A DNA stretch of 48,417 nucleotides from Pseudonocardiales bacterium (GCA_019244165.1 JAFATA010000052.1:1-48417); one strand, 5' to 3'. Positions 7,912 through 18,014 are shown, numbered from the stretch's first letter. Numbers and translations are program-made. The notes: generated by a model not told the origin, from the sequence alone.

Positions 7912-9144
7912 ATGGGACACATTCAAGATCGCTGGTATCGAACTAGGACAGATCCCGAAACTGGCAAGCCGGTACTTGACAGCAACGGGAAGCCAGTCAG
8001 GGAGAAGACCGAGCTGTACGGTAAAGGCAACCGGTACAGGGTTCGGTATGTCAACCCAGACGGGCAGGAGAGGGCGCGGACGTACCCAGACCGGCAGCTA
8101 GCGGTCGCCAAGGCGTTTCTTCACAAGGTCGAGACTGATATCCGCCAGGGTAGCTACCTCGATCCAAACGCAGGCAAGGTCATTTTCCGTGAGTTCGCCG
8201 AGAAGTGGCTGGCCTCGCGGACCTTTGACGAGTCAACTCGGGAGAACATGGAATTTCGTTTCAAGCTACATGTCTATCCGTATTTTGGGGATCGAGAACT
8301 TCGTGATGTCAAGCCGTCGCTAATCCGAGAGTGGGGTAGAGCGCTACAGAAAAAGGGGCTTGCCGAGACGTACCGGCGCACCATCTTCGCCAATGTCTCC
8401 GGAGTTTTTACCGCTGCGATTGATGATGAGCTAATCAACAAGAACCCATGCAACGCGGGCTCGGTCATCAAACCGCGTGGTGAATACCCAAAGGTGATTC
8501 CATGGACGGAGGAACGGGTCCATGCTGTTCGTGCGGCTTTGGGGGAGCGGTACCAGGTTCTGGTCAACCTCGGAGCAGGGTGCGGGCTGCGTCAAGGGGA
8601 GGTCTTCGGGCTGTCGCCGGATGACGTAGACGAGGAGAGCGGCGTCATCCGGGTTGAGCGACAGATCAAGATTGTGCGGAGTCGGATGGTCCTCGGGCTG
8701 CCCAAGCACCGTAAGAAACGTGAGGTCCCGCTGCCGGCTAGCGTACTAAAAGCGATCAAGGAGCATCGGAAGTGCTTTCCACCATTGCAGGTCGCGCTGC
8801 CATGGGAAGAGCCCACCGGCAAGCCGATCACCGTTGAACTGCTCGTCTACACCCGAGAGCACAAGCAGCTCTACCGGCATTCATTCAACCATTATGTCTG
8901 GAAGCCGGCGCTCCGGTCGGCGGGCATCGTCGCGCCAAGTCGAGCTGAAGGGTTTCACGCCCTGCGACACTTTTACGCCTCGGTGTTGTTGGATGGGGGA
9001 GAGAACATTCGCGCGCTGGCCGAGTATCTGGGGCATGCGGACCCCGCCTTCACGCTTCGCACGTACACGCACTTGATGCCGTCAAGTTCGGAGCGGACAC
9101 GCAAGGCAGTCGATCAAGTGTTCGACGGCAAGGCGCCGGCGTAG
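7912..9144 (+). CDS. int: Tyrosine-family site-specific integrase
   Basis: This 410-residue protein has an arm-binding N-terminal part (YRVRYVNPDGQERARTYPDR), a core-binding SAM-like domain at about 85-175 and a catalytic domain. Catalytic residues visible are Arg in GCGLRQGEVFGL near 225, the HALRHFYAS box near 348, His in YLGHADPAFTLRTYTH and the nucleophile Tyr near 383. It would integrate the element by recombination at an attachment site, usually the 3' end of a tRNA gene. No tRNA gene was found on either side. The gene closes the element and converges on glnA. Confidence 0.9.
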   Translation: MGHIQDRWYRTRTDPETGKPVLDSNGKPVREKTELYGKGNRYRVRYVNPDGQERARTYPDRQLAVAKAFLHKVETDIRQGSYLDPNAGKVIFREFAEKWLASRTFDESTRENMEFRFKLHVYPYFGDRELRDVKPSLIREWGRALQKKGLAETYRRTIFANVSGVFTAAIDDELINKNPCNAGSVIKPRGEYPKVIPWTEERVHAVRAALGERYQVLVNLGAGCGLRQGEVFGLSPDDVDEESGVIRVERQIKIVRSRMVLGLPKHRKKREVPLPASVLKAIKEHRKCFPPLQVALPWEEPTGKPITVELLVYTREHKQLYRHSFNHYVWKPALRSAGIVAPSRAEGFHALRHFYASVLLDGGENIRALAEYLGHADPAFTLRTYTHLMPSSSERTRKAVDQVFDGKAPA

Positions 9145-9162
9145 TGATCCATACCGAAAATC

Positions 9163-9192
9163 AGGACGGCGGTCCGGCTCGACCGCCGTCCT
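9163..9192. terminator. Bidirectional hairpin between int and glnA
   Basis: Perfect 11-base arms AGGACGGCGGT (9163-9173) and ACCGCCGTCCT (9182-9192) enclose an 8-base loop. The hairpin lies 18 bases after the integrase stop in the gap between two converging genes. It is probably a terminator, although no U-tract follows, which is common in high-GC actinobacteria. Confidence 0.7.
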
Positions 9193-9284
9193 GTCCGGTA
9201 GGCCCACATTTCCAAGATCACGGCCTGTGGACGGCCTGGAATTGGTCCGAACCGAGGAAACCCCAGCTCATAGTCACGTACTTA

Positions 9285-10715
9285 TCACACGTCGTAGTAG
9301 AGGGCGAACTCGAAGGGATGCGGGCGCAAGCGCAGCGGGTCGATCTCGTTTTCGCGCTTGAGTGCGATCCAGGTCTCGATGAGATCGGGGGTGAAGACGC
9401 CACCTTCGAGCAGGTAGTCGTGGTCAGCCTCCAGGCGGTCGATCACCGCGTTCAGGCTCGCGGGCACTTGCGCGACGTCCTTGGCTTCCTCGGGCGGCAG
9501 CTCGTAGAGATCCTTGTCGATCGGCGCGGCGGGCTCATAGGCGTTCTTGATCCCGTCTAGTCCCGCCATCATCATCGCGGAAAAGGAAAAATAGGGGTTT
9601 CCCGAGGCGTCCGGGCACCGGAACTCGATGCGCTTGGCCTTCGGGTTGTTGCCAGTGATCGGGATCCGGATGCAGGCCGACCGGTTACGCTGCGAGTACA
9701 CCAGGTTCACCGGCGCTTCGTACCCGGGTATCAGGCGGTGGTAAGAGTTGACCGTCGGGCAGGTGAACGCCAGCAGCGACGGCGCGTGGTGCAGGATGCC
9801 GCCGATGTAATGCCGGCCGATGTCGGACAGCCCGCCGTAGCCGGACTCGTCATGGAACAGCGGCTTACCGTCCGCCCACAGCGATTGGTGGGTGTGCATT
9901 CCCGAGCCGTTGTCCCCGAACAGCGGCTTGGGCATGAACGTCACGGTCCGTCCGGCCGCCCACGCGGTGTTCTTCACGATGTACTTGTAGAGCTGGTGGT
10001 CGTCGGCCGCGTGCAGCAAGGTGTTGTACTTGTAGTTGATCTCCGCCTGGCCTGCGGTACCAACCTCGTGATGCGCCTTTTCCACCTCGAAGCCGCACCC
10101 GATGAGGTTGGCGACCATCGCGTTGCGCAGGTCAGCGAAATGGTCGGTGGGCGGCACCGGGAAGTAGCCGCTCTTGTAGTTGACCTTGTAGCCCTGGTTG
10201 CGGCCCTCTTCCTCGGCGCCGGTGTTCCACCAGCCGGCCACCGAGTCGATCTCGTGGAACGCGCTGTTGGGCGTGGTGTCAAAGCGCACCGAGTCGAAGC
10301 AGTAGAACTCGGCCTCAGGACCGAAGTACGCGGTGTCGGCGATGCCGGTGGAGGCCAGGTACTCCTCGGCCTTGCGCGCCACGTTGCGCGGGTCGCGGCT
10401 GTAGGGCTCCCGGGTAAATGGGTCATGCACGAAAAAGTTGATGTTCAACGTCTTGTGCACCCGGAAGGGGTCGACGCGCGCCGTCGCGGGGTCGGGCAAC
10501 AGCAGCATGTCGGACTCGTGGATCGACTGGAACCCACGCACCGACGAGCCGTCGAAGGCCAGGCCCTCCTCGATGACGTTAGCGTCGAAGTACCCTGCCG
10601 GTACCGTGAAGTGCTGCATGATGCCCGGCACATCGCAGAAGCGGACGTCGACGAACTCGACGTCCTCATCGGCGATGAAGCGGAGGACCTCATCGGAGTT
10701 GGAGAACACCGTCAT
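9285..10715 (-). CDS. glnA: Glutamine synthetase type I
   Basis: The 476-residue enzyme joins ammonia to glutamate using ATP and assembles as a dodecamer in the cytoplasm. Family motifs are clear: [10 protein letters not shown] early, [10 protein letters not shown], the ATP site [16 protein letters not shown], the glutamate flap region [10 protein letters not shown] and the adenylylation loop [10 protein letters not shown]. The Tyr in that loop indicates control by GlnE, the type I-beta mode. The ATG at 10715 is preceded by AAGGAGCC; the longer frame to 10799 adds an unrelated basic tail and is rejected. The neighbouring RDD, DUF4191, lipA and lipB genes reproduce the order around mycobacterial glnA1. 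Confidence 0.97.
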   Translation of the reverse strand: MTVFSNSDEVLRFIADEDVEFVDVRFCDVPGIMQHFTVPAGYFDANVIEEGLAFDGSSVRGFQSIHESDMLLLPDPATARVDPFRVHKTLNINFFVHDPFTREPYSRDPRNVARKAEEYLASTGIADTAYFGPEAEFYCFDSVRFDTTPNSAFHEIDSVAGWWNTGAEEEGRNQGYKVNYKSGYFPVPPTDHFADLRNAMVANLIGCGFEVEKAHHEVGTAGQAEINYKYNTLLHAADDHQLYKYIVKNTAWAAGRTVTFMPKPLFGDNGSGMHTHQSLWADGKPLFHDESGYGGLSDIGRHYIGGILHHAPSLLAFTCPTVNSYHRLIPGYEAPVNLVYSQRNRSACIRIPITGNNPKAKRIEFRCPDASGNPYFSFSAMMMAGLDGIKNAYEPAAPIDKDLYELPPEEAKDVAQVPASLNAVIDRLEADHDYLLEGGVFTPDLIETWIALKRENEIDPLRLRPHPFEFALYYDV

Positions 10716-10876
10716 TGGCTCCTTCTTCGTGCGCTGCGTTGTGGATCGGCGTGATCGGTCAGATCGCTGCGGCGAACCTACGAGGGCGGCATTGCCCAAC
10801 CATCACCCGGACGTGTAACTAAGGTTACGAGTCTGCTAGAGGCTAGGCTAGCCCATCGACGGCATACGCTAGTTCG

Positions 10877-11353
10877 GTGAGCAGGTGGACTGAAACCTGG
10901 CTAACTGGCCCTTCCCAGCATCTCGCGGGGGCACAGCATCTCCCGGGGGCCACCGACCGGCAGGACTACCCCGGCCAGCGGCTGGGCCTGCCCGAGCACG
11001 GGCCGGGCTCCGCTGCCGGTTTTGGCCGCCGCATCCTGGCCATCGTGATCGACTGGCTGCCCTGCTCGGTGGCGGCCCAGTTGCTCACGAAAAACCCGGC
11101 GCTCTCGGCCCTGGCCCTGTTCGCGGCGATCACCGTGATCTCCATTGCGGTCGCGGGTCGCACCGTCGGGCATGCCGTGGCGGGGTTACGGGTAGCGCTG
11201 CTGGACGGGCGTCGAGCCGGCTTTGGGGCAGCGGTGATCCGTACCGTGTTGCTGTGCCTAGTGATCCCTGCGGTGGTCTACAACACCGATGGTCGCGGCC
11301 TGCACGACCGCGCTGCGGGGACCATCGTGCTGAGGTGCGGACCGCACCCGTGA
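10877..11353 (+). CDS. RDD-family membrane protein
   Basis: A GTG at 10877 gives 158 residues. The RDD domain begins at about residue 48 with GFGRRILAIVIDWLPCSV and has three hydrophobic segments (about 52-70, 78-96, 120-142) and the late charged motif GRGLHDRAAGTIVL. RDD proteins are small integral membrane proteins of uncertain, perhaps transport-related, function. The gene diverges from glnA across 161 bases and converges on the DUF4191 gene. The same small gene is found at this place beside mycobacterial glnA1. Confidence 0.85.
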   Translation: MSRWTETWLTGPSQHLAGAQHLPGATDRQDYPGQRLGLPEHGPGSAAGFGRRILAIVIDWLPCSVAAQLLTKNPALSALALFAAITVISIAVAGRTVGHAVAGLRVALLDGRRAGFGAAVIRTVLLCLVIPAVVYNTDGRGLHDRAAGTIVLRCGPHP

Positions 11354-11392
11354 GTGGCGTTGCGAGCTATAACACTGTTACGCACTCACGGT

Positions 11393-11417
11393 GCGCCGAC
11401 GCGTTCAGCGTCGGCGC
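11393..11417. terminator. Hairpin between RDD and DUF4191 genes
   Basis: Perfect 10-base arms GCGCCGACGC (11393-11402) and GCGTCGGCGC (11408-11417) flank a 5-base loop. The right arm includes the last codons of the converging DUF4191 gene, whose stop lies at 11405-11407. It probably ends transcription from both sides. Confidence 0.65.
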
Positions 11418-12160
11418 GCAGCGCGCTGGACGTTGCGCATCCTGGCGCCGGGCGGCAGCGGGCCCTTGGGCATCGCGGCAGTGCGCGCGGCGAGGATGGT
11501 CAGTTTGCTTTCCAACCCGTCGATCTGCTCCTTGCTGATGTTGCGCGGTAGTTTGGCCAGGTGCCGAGGCAGTTTGGCCAGCGGGACCTGGCCTTCGTCG
11601 TTGCCCACCATGACGTCATAGATCGGGACGTCCCCGATCAGCCGGGACACCCGCCTTTTCTCCTGCCCCAGTAGTGGCTTGAGCCGGTGGGGGGCGCCCT
11701 CGGCGACCAGCACGACCCCGGGCCGACCGATCACCCGGTGCACGGCGTCCAACTGCGTGGTGCCCGCCACCGCGGGCGTCACCTTCCAGCCGCCGCGTAA
11801 ATTTTCCAGCGCCCAGGCCGCAGCGCCGGGCTGGCCCTCAGCCTTCGTGAAGACCGTACGTTGAACGCGGCGGCTGAAGATCAGTATTGCGCCGAGCCCG
11901 CCGAGCGTGATAGCCAGCGGCAGGGCTATCCACTGCTTATGGAACAGCAAGCCCACTACGAACCCCACCCCGACGACGACCAAGAACACGCCGATCATCA
12001 ACGGCAGCAGGGCCTTGTCCTCGCGGCGCTGGACGGCGAAGGCCTCGAGAAACTGCGCCCGGCGCTGCTTGGCGGCGGCGCGGCGCTCCTGCGCGGCGGC
12101 TTTCGCCGCTTCTTTGTCTTTCGTCTTGGAGACGGGCTTGGGGGCCGGTTTGGCGGGCAT
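11405..12160 (-). CDS. DUF4191 membrane protein
   Basis: The 251-residue protein begins with a Lys/Ala-rich helix (about 1-45) and has two adjacent membrane spans at about 52-72 and 77-95. A cytoplasmic domain follows with GGWKVTPAVAGTTQLDAVHR and GRPGVVLVAEGAPHRLKPLL, which is the DUF4191 pattern. Function is unknown. In mycobacteria the homolog sits directly after lipA, as here, where it starts 44 bases beyond the lipA stop on the same strand. It is probably cotranscribed with lipB and lipA. Confidence 0.88.
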   Translation of the reverse strand: MPAKPAPKPVSKTKDKEAAKAAAQERRAAAKQRRAQFLEAFAVQRREDKALLPLMIGVFLVVVGVGFVVGLLFHKQWIALPLAITLGGLGAILIFSRRVQRTVFTKAEGQPGAAAWALENLRGGWKVTPAVAGTTQLDAVHRVIGRPGVVLVAEGAPHRLKPLLGQEKRRVSRLIGDVPIYDVMVGNDEGQVPLAKLPRHLAKLPRNISKEQIDGLESKLTILAARTAAMPKGPLPPGARMRNVQRAARRR

Positions 12161-12204
12161 GGCTCACAGGATACGTGCGAATCGCCAGCTAGCGACGCTC
12201 CTGC

Positions 12205-13149
12205 TCAGCGGCGTGCGATGGCTTGGGCGTAGAGCCGGCCGGCCCGGTAGGACGATCGGACCAGGGGCCCAGCCATCACGCCAGCGAAACCCATCAGCTC
12301 GGCGACGCGGGCGTGCTCGACGAACTCCTCCGGCGGGACCCAGCGCTGCACGGGGTGATGCCGCACCGAGGGCCGGAGATACTGGGTGAGGGTGAGCAAC
12401 TGGCATCCCGCGGCACGCAGGTCGGCCATTGCGGCGGTAACCTCCTCCGGCTGCTCACCTAGGCCGAGGATCAGGTTGGACTTGGTGAGCAGTCCCGCGT
12501 CGCGAGCGGCGGCCAGCACCTCCAGCGACCGGTCGTACCGGAACGCCGGCCGGATCCGCTTGAAGATCCGTGGCACCGTCTCCAGGTTGTGCGCGAGCAC
12601 CTCGGGTGCGGCGTCGAACACCGTGCGCAGCCGCTCGGGGCGAGCAGTGAAGTCGGGGATGAGCAGTTCCACCCCGGTGCCAGGGTTGAGCGCATGGATC
12701 TGCCGGACGGTCTCGGCGTAGAGCCAGGCACCGCCGTCAGGCAGGTCATCCCGGGCCACCCCGGTGACGGTCGCGTAGCGCAGTCCCATCGTGGCCACCG
12801 ATTCGGCGACCCGACGGGGCTCGTCGCGGTCCAGGGGAGCGGGGCGGCCGGTGTCGATCTGGCAGAAGTCACAGCGACGGGTGCACGCCTCGCCGCCGAT
12901 GAGGAAGGTGGCCTCGCGGTCCTCCCAGCACTCGTAAATATTGGGACAGCCGGCTTCCTCACAGACCGTGTGCAACCCCTCCCGCCGCACCAGGCCCTTG
13001 AGCTCGCGGAACGAGTGCCCCATCGTGGCCCGGACCCGGATCCACGGTGGCTTGCGTTCGATGGGGGTCCGGCTGTTGCGGACTTCCAGACGCAGCAGCT
13101 TGCGGCCACCGGCATCAGCTTCTGAGAGTGCCACGCTCACGGGCGCCAC
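12205..13149 (-). CDS. lipA: Lipoyl synthase
   Basis: This radical-SAM enzyme inserts two sulfurs into protein-bound octanoyl groups to make lipoate. The 314-residue protein shows the auxiliary cluster cysteines in [12 protein letters not shown] at about 63-74, the radical-SAM motif CTRRCDFC at about 89-96, the family's [12 protein letters not shown], and the terminal cluster ligand motif RSSYRAG. The GTG at 13149 lies one base after the SDR stop, and an in-frame GTG a few codons later could also serve. It belongs to the lipB-SDR-lipA-DUF4191 unit. Confidence 0.96.
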   Translation of the reverse strand: MAPVSVALSEADAGGRKLLRLEVRNSRTPIERKPPWIRVRATMGHSFRELKGLVRREGLHTVCEEAGCPNIYECWEDREATFLIGGEACTRRCDFCQIDTGRPAPLDRDEPRRVAESVATMGLRYATVTGVARDDLPDGGAWLYAETVRQIHALNPGTGVELLIPDFTARPERLRTVFDAAPEVLAHNLETVPRIFKRIRPAFRYDRSLEVLAAARDAGLLTKSNLILGLGEQPEEVTAAMADLRAAGCQLLTLTQYLRPSVRHHPVQRWVPPEEFVEHARVAELMGFAGVMAGPLVRSSYRAGRLYAQAIARR

Positions 13150-13150
13150 T

Positions 13151-14080
13151 CTACGCAGGATCCGGAGTCACGCCGGTCAGCTCCGCGGTGCGCTGCCAAA
13201 GTAGCCCGGCAGTATGCTCGTTGCAGGCGGCGGCGCTGGGGGCCACCCGGCCCGGGGCGCCGCGGGTCTGCCCGAGACTGGTCGGGCCGAAGTACTCCCC
13301 GCTGTGCACGTGGGGGGCGGTGGCGGCGTACAGCTGCGGCAACGCTCCGTTGGTGACCCGCTGCGTGAAGAGTTTGGTGCCCCACCGCACGGCGGGGACC
13401 AGCGGCCCAGCCGAGTACATCCGCGCGGAGTTGGCCACCAGGTCGGTATCGGCGAGGCCGGGGTGGGCCGCAAGGGCAAGCAGGTTCCGGCCCGCGGCTC
13501 GGGCCCGACGGTCCAGCTCGAAGGTGAACAGCAGGTTGGCCAGTTTCGAGGCACTGTAGGCGGTGATCGGGTTGTACCGCCTCCGATCGAAGTTCAGGTC
13601 CTTGACGTCCAGCCCACCGCCGTAGTGCGCGAGGCTGGACACTGTGATCACTCGGGCGCCGGGAGTCAACGCGGGAGCAAGCAGCCAGGTCAGCGCGGCA
13701 TGCCCGAGGTGGTTGGTGGCGATCTGCAACTCAAAGCCGTCAACGCTGAACCGGGCCGGGGTGGCCATCACCCCGCCGTTGTTGACCAGCACATCAAGCC
13801 GGTCTCCGGTGAGCTCACGGACCTGGTTGGCGGCTTTGCGCACCGAGGTGAGGTCGGCCAGGTCGAGCTGGATCAGGGTGGCGCCCACGCTGTCGCCTTC
13901 GCAGCGCACCCGTTCCCGCGCCGCGTCCCCGCGTTTCGGGTCCCGGCAGGTCATCAGCACCGTCGCACCCTTGCGGGCCAGCACGGTCGCGGTGCACAGA
14001 CCTAGTCCCGAGGTGGCCCCGGTCACCAGCACCGTGCGACCGGTCTGGTCGGGGATGTCCGCGACGCACCACCGGCTCAC
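13151..14080 (-). CDS. Short-chain dehydrogenase/reductase
   Basis: The 309-residue protein is an SDR of the retinol-dehydrogenase-like group. It has the cofactor site TGATSGLG at about 17-24, the Asp of LDLADL, NNGGVM in place of the usual NNAG, and the catalytic YSASK. The start GTG at 14080 overlaps the lipB stop as GTGA; the longer open frame to 14437 runs through lipB and is rejected. Its stop lies one base before lipA. SDRs of this kind act on alcohols or ketones with NADP(H); the substrate is unknown. An SDR between lipB and lipA is absent from the mycobacterial order. Confidence 0.9.
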   Translation of the reverse strand: MSRWCVADIPDQTGRTVLVTGATSGLGLCTATVLARKGATVLMTCRDPKRGDAARERVRCEGDSVGATLIQLDLADLTSVRKAANQVRELTGDRLDVLVNNGGVMATPARFSVDGFELQIATNHLGHAALTWLLAPALTPGARVITVSSLAHYGGGLDVKDLNFDRRRYNPITAYSASKLANLLFTFELDRRARAAGRNLLALAAHPGLADTDLVANSARMYSAGPLVPAVRWGTKLFTQRVTNGALPQLYAATAPHVHSGEYFGPTSLGQTRGAPGRVAPSAAACNEHTAGLLWQRTAELTGVTPDPA

Positions 14081-14811
14081 CTGCACTCCCAGTGTCCGGG
14101 CACTGCTGGGGTGCAAGCCAGCGGCAGGATGCCGTCCAAGGCGTCGAGGACGGCACGCTGCACCGCGGGCCGCACCTGGGCCACCGAGACCGATCGGCCC
14201 AGCTCGGCGGTCAGCGACGTCACGCCAGCGTCGGTGATGCCGCACGGCACGATCCGGTCGAACGCAGCGAGGTCCGGTTGGCAGTTCAACGCGAACCCGT
14301 GCATGGTCACCCCGTGGCTGACCCGGACCCCAATTGCGGCGATCTTGCGCTCCGGGCGCCCGGTCGCGGGGTCCGCCGCCAGCCAGACCCCCGAGCGCCC
14401 GGCGCTGCGACCGGTGTCCAGGCCCAGCTCGGTGCACACAGCGATCAGCGCCTGCTCCAGGCGCCGCACGTAGTCAATGACGTCGAGCGGTTCCGCCAGG
14501 GCGATCAGGGGATAGCCGACGAGCTGGCCCGGCCCGTGCCAGGTGATCTTCCCCCCGCGGTCGACGTCGATCACCGGGGTGCCGTCGTTCGGGCGTTCGG
14601 CCGGCGTGGTCCGCCGGCCCGCGGTGTACACCGAGGGATGCTCGAGCAGCAGCAACACGTCGGGCCCGACCCCGGCCGCGCGGGCGGCGGCCAGCTGGTG
14701 TTGCAGCGCCCACGCGTGGGTGTAGTCGAGGATGCTGAGGTTGCGGACCTCGATCGGTGCTGTGGCGGCCCGGCATGAGCGGGTCGTGCCGGGGTCGGTC
14801 GTGACGGTCAC
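14077..14811 (-). CDS. lipB: Octanoyl-ACP:protein N-octanoyltransferase
   Basis: LipB moves octanoate from acyl carrier protein onto lipoyl domains, the step before LipA. The 244-residue protein has the typical [29 protein letters not shown] and [12 protein letters not shown] motifs, followed by FDRIVPCGI with the catalytic Cys. The Lys of the RKIAAIG-type motif is seen in [11 protein letters not shown]. The first 15 residues are probably not conserved, so an inner start is possible. It is followed with overlap by the SDR gene and then lipA. Confidence 0.95.
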   Translation of the reverse strand: MTVTTDPGTTRSCRAATAPIEVRNLSILDYTHAWALQHQLAAARAAGVGPDVLLLLEHPSVYTAGRRTTPAERPNDGTPVIDVDRGGKITWHGPGQLVGYPLIALAEPLDVIDYVRRLEQALIAVCTELGLDTGRSAGRSGVWLAADPATGRPERKIAAIGVRVSHGVTMHGFALNCQPDLAAFDRIVPCGITDAGVTSLTAELGRSVSVAQVRPAVQRAVLDALDGILPLACTPAVPGHWECR

Positions 14812-14846
14812 GGCGCGAGGTTACCCCGAATGCCAGTATCCAACGG

Positions 14847-15749
14847 CTAATTTAGTGTCCCGGATAACGCCCAAGCCAGCGCCGCGGGCAACGTCGCGTG
14901 CCGGAAGTGGTAGCCGTAGGTGCCCAGCACCGCAGGCACCGCGCGCTGCCCAGCCAGCACCATCTCCTCGACCAGCTCCGTGCCGAGGAGCAGGCGCAGC
15001 GCGAAGCCCGGTACCACTAGCGGCGTCGGGCGGTGCAGTACTTTGCCCACCGCTGTGGTGAACTCGGCATTGGTGACCGGGCGCGGACCGCTGAGATTGA
15101 CCGGGCCGGCAACCTCGTCGTGTTCCAGGGCGAACTGGATCGCGCCTACCTCGTCGTCCAGCGAAATCCACGGCATGTACTGCTCCCCACTGCCCAGCTG
15201 AGCGCCCAACCCGAGGGCGAACAACGGCTTGAGCTGGCCCATCAACCCGCCGGAGGAGGAGATCACCAGACCGGTGCGCACTCGCACCACCCGCGCCCCG
15301 GCCCGCTCCGCGGCTGCCGTGGCCGCTTCCCAGTCGCGACAGACCCGCGCGAGAAACCCGGAGCCCACCGGAGCGGTCTCGTCGACCTCGCGGTTGCCGG
15401 TGTCGCCGTAATAGCCCACCGCCGAGGCGTTGACCAGGATCGGGACCCGGTGTTCGGCAACCGCTGCGGCGAGTACCTCGGTGGGTCCGATCCGGCTGTC
15501 CCGGATGGCCTGTTTGACCTCCCCGGACCAGCGCCGGCTGGCCATCGACGAGCCGCACAGGTTCACCACCGCGTCGGCGCCCTCCAGGGTGCCGGCGTCC
15601 ATGGTCGCCGCCGAGGGGTCCCAGGCCCGCTCATCCGGGGCGCGCGGTTGCCGGCGCACCAACCTGAGCACGTCATGGCCGGCCTGGCGCAACAGCGCCA
15701 CCAGCGCGGTTCCGATGAGACCCGAGGACCCCGCGATCGTGACCCGCAT
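14847..15749 (-). CDS. TIGR01777-family epimerase/SulA-like protein
   Basis: The 300-residue protein has an N-terminal NAD(P)-binding fold, MRVTIAGSSGLIGTAL, followed by WDPSAATMDAG, VVNLCGSSMASRRW, ASAVGYYGDTG and the late LGTELVEEMVLAGQRAVP. These mark the TIGR01777 branch of extended SDRs, homologous to the gene upstream of lipB in mycobacteria. Substrate is unknown. ATG 15749 places the cofactor loop at residue 7, as usual. The longer frame to 16130 is not supported. It lies 35 bases before lipB and is likely in the same operon. Confidence 0.9.
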   Translation of the reverse strand: MRVTIAGSSGLIGTALVALLRQAGHDVLRLVRRQPRAPDERAWDPSAATMDAGTLEGADAVVNLCGSSMASRRWSGEVKQAIRDSRIGPTEVLAAAVAEHRVPILVNASAVGYYGDTGNREVDETAPVGSGFLARVCRDWEAATAAAERAGARVVRVRTGLVISSSGGLMGQLKPLFALGLGAQLGSGEQYMPWISLDDEVGAIQFALEHDEVAGPVNLSGPRPVTNAEFTTAVGKVLHRPTPLVVPGFALRLLLGTELVEEMVLAGQRAVPAVLGTYGYHFRHATLPAALAWALSGTLN

Positions 15750-15951
15750 GGGGAAGATCTTCCCCGGTCCGCGCCGATCGCGCGAGCCGGGTTCGTTGGT
15801 TGGTGACGACGCACAGCGTGTCACCACCCCGTCTGCGCCTGGGTGCCCTGACTGCTCTAGGGCTCCCGAGTGCGACAGCAGAGCTGTCCGGCGCTGATCA
15901 AACAACTCTGGTATCGAGTTCGCCGAACTCAGTCCCGGGAGGGGGAGAAGC

Positions 15952-16179
15952 GATCCGCTGCGGTTGCACACCGTGCTCACCGAGGCCGTGCTGCGGCTGG
16001 AGGTGGGCGGGCCCGCGGTGATGAGCGCGCAACTGGAACGGCTACTGGCCGCGACCAGTTCGGAGAACACCACGATCCAAGTCCTGCCCTCCACCACCTG
16101 GCGGCACATTGGGATTGCCAGCAACGTCACCGTGCTGCACTTTGCCGACCCGGTAGCCGACCCACCGCTGTGCGCTTAG
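15952..16179 (+). pseudogene. Fragment of a DUF5753 XRE-type regulator
   Basis: From DPLRLHTVLTEAVLRLEVGG through RAQLERLLAA-like sequence to TVLHFADPVADPP this is the middle part of DUF5753, the C-terminal domain of Scr1-type HTH regulators. The HTH head is missing upstream, and a stop at 16177-16179 cuts the domain before its usual end. Intact family members are about 270-290 residues. It marks the left edge of the accessory island between the lip genes and lysK. Confidence 0.75.
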
Positions 16180-16191
16180 GGCTCCCGACGA

Positions 16192-17883
16192 TCAGAGCGA
16201 CTTGTCCCGCGAATGCCGTTGCAGTGTTACGTGCCCGGACAGCAGGAGATGGGCGCGCTCGGGTCCGATGGACAGCAGTAGGGTAGGCAGGCGGGGGCCG
16301 GTGTCCGAGGAACACAGCAGCCGGTACAGCGCGGCGAAAAACGCCCGTTGCGATTTTTTCAGCTCTGGGCTCGGCGGTGTGTCGAGGGGCAGCCCTTGCA
16401 ACAGCTTGGGAATGGCATAGACCAGGCGGGTCAAGCCTTCCAGCGTCCAGGCGTTCTCGAGGCGCTTGTCGAGCATTTGCACGCCTTGGCGCGTCTGCTC
16501 ATCGAGTTCCCGCCACGCATCGTGGTTGAACTCGGTGCGGATTGTGGTGCGTTCTTCCGGTGGCAGCAGGCGCGTGGCGTAGTTGATGGCGCACGTCAGC
16601 CGCGGCTCCAACTCCTTCAGCAGGGCGTCGCGATCAGGAAGGGCATCGGGGTTATCGACATGCTGGCGCACGAGGCGATCAATCTGCTCGGTGTTGGCCT
16701 GTGTGATGTCGGCGCCCGACGACAGCAGCCGGAAGGAGACTCCTCGCTGGCTGTGGTCCACCGTGCCCGCCGAGGTGCGCAAGCATACCTGGCGCACATG
16801 CCTGTCGACCAGGGACGCTTCCGCGGCGTCGACGCGCTCACCGAACTGGTCCCACTCGTCGTAGAGCCGCTGCACCGCCCGCGGCGAGAGGTCGATCGTG
16901 AACGACTGGGACGGGGCACGCCGCACGTAGAGCCAGCGCAGCATCGCCGGTTCCAGCACGTCCAGCGCAGTCGCGGGGATCGCCGCGCCACCGGCGGAGC
17001 TGGACATTTTGCTCGATCCCCCGGCCAGGCCAACGAAGGTGTAGGCGAACGAGAACGGTGCTGTACCACCGAAAATCTCCCGAACCAAAACCTTGCCGGA
17101 AGCGTAGCTACTCGATGGCGAGTGATGATCTTCACCCGCAGGTTCGAAGTCCACCTGTTCGTGCACCCACCGCATCGGCCAATCCACCTTCCACACCAGC
17201 TTGCCGGAGATCGGCGCGCCGTCGGCGAGCGTCATTTCCCCGGCATGGTCGCACCGGCAGCGGTAGGCCACGACGAGACCGTCGTAGCCGACGACCGTCG
17301 TGAAGTCCCGGCCACAGGACTGGCAGTACGGCTTGAACGGGTAATACTCGGCCCGGCGTTGCGCCAGCGGCCTGTCATGCAAACCCTCGGTCTGAAACTG
17401 AGCGAGGATGTCGAAGACTTCGCCCCGACGGTCCATGGCGTGGCGGATCGCGGCGTTGTACGTCCCGCGCGGGTACTGCTCAGACTGCCGCACCTCGCGC
17501 ATCCGCACACCCAGCCTGGCCAGGGCAGTGGTGAGCTCCGCGATGAAGTGCGCAGCATAGGAACCACGCTCGCCGTAGGGATCCGGCACCGCGGCCAGCG
17601 GGCGGCCCACGTGCTCAGCCAGGCCCTCATCAAGCCCGGCTGGCACCTTCCGGAACCGGTCATAGTCGTCCCACGAGTGCAGGTGCACCGCATCGTAGCC
17701 GCGAGCGGAGATCTCTTCGGCCACCAAGTGCGCGGTCATGACCTCACGCAGGTTGCCGAGATGGATAGGCCCCGAGGGGGACACGCCCGAGGCGCACACA
17801 ATCTGCTGCACACCCCCACGGTGGGCATGTTCGACTGCGGCGTCAGCCGCCCGTTGAATCCAGCTCAGCTCCGGCTCGGCCAC
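16192..17883 (-). CDS. lysK: Lysyl-tRNA synthetase, class I
   Basis: The 563-residue enzyme charges tRNA-Lys with lysine but has the class I fold. The nucleotide signature is PSGPIHLGN at about 36-44 and the second signature is SSKMSSS at about 291-297. A zinc-ribbon-like part (CQSCGRDF, CRCDH) lies between them, and a helical anticodon domain fills the C-terminal third. Most bacteria use the unrelated class II LysS; class I enzymes are archaeal and scattered in bacteria, sometimes as a second copy. GTG 17883 is chosen because the conserved part starts there; the frame stays open to 17973. The last codons contain a copy of the dispersed repeat. The divergent neighbour is a tyrosinase. Confidence 0.92.
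   Translation of the reverse strand: MAEPELSWIQRAADAAVEHAHRGGVQQIVCASGVSPSGPIHLGNLREVMTAHLVAEEISARGYDAVHLHSWDDYDRFRKVPAGLDEGLAEHVGRPLAAVPDPYGERGSYAAHFIAELTTALARLGVRMREVRQSEQYPRGTYNAAIRHAMDRRGEVFDILAQFQTEGLHDRPLAQRRAEYYPFKPYCQSCGRDFTTVVGYDGLVVAYRCRCDHAGEMTLADGAPISGKLVWKVDWPMRWVHEQVDFEPAGEDHHSPSSSYASGKVLVREIFGGTAPFSFAYTFVGLAGGSSKMSSSAGGAAIPATALDVLEPAMLRWLYVRRAPSQSFTIDLSPRAVQRLYDEWDQFGERVDAAEASLVDRHVRQVCLRTSAGTVDHSQRGVSFRLLSSGADITQANTEQIDRLVRQHVDNPDALPDRDALLKELEPRLTCAINYATRLLPPEERTTIRTEFNHDAWRELDEQTRQGVQMLDKRLENAWTLEGLTRLVYAIPKLLQGLPLDTPPSPELKKSQRAFFAALYRLLCSSDTGPRLPTLLLSIGPERAHLLLSGHVTLQRHSRDKSL
16214..16229 (-). repeat. Dispersed repeat copy inside the lysK 3' end
   Basis: On the minus strand this reads TAACACTGCAACGGCA, identical over 16 bases to 21446-21461. 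It codes for part of the last residues of LysK. It is the only copy that stands alone rather than in an inverted pair. Confidence 0.6.
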
Positions 17884-18014
17884 GAACCCTCCGCACCATG
17901 CGCTCCCGCGCTCCCCAGCAACCTCACACAAAGTTAGCAGCGCGCGCTGCCGGGCCGCTGCCAACGTCCACATTCGGTTGTATCAGGGTGGACGTGACCT
18001 GGCTCTTCGTGGAC

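Noticed and set aside
9145..9284. Attachment site of the integrative element
   Set aside because: No tRNA 3' end was found here and no repeat longer than about 8 bases was shared with the left side (178-707), so no site can be named.
14081..14437. N-terminal extension of the SDR frame
   Set aside because: It lies entirely within lipB in another frame; the GTGA overlap start at 14080 gives a normal SDR length.
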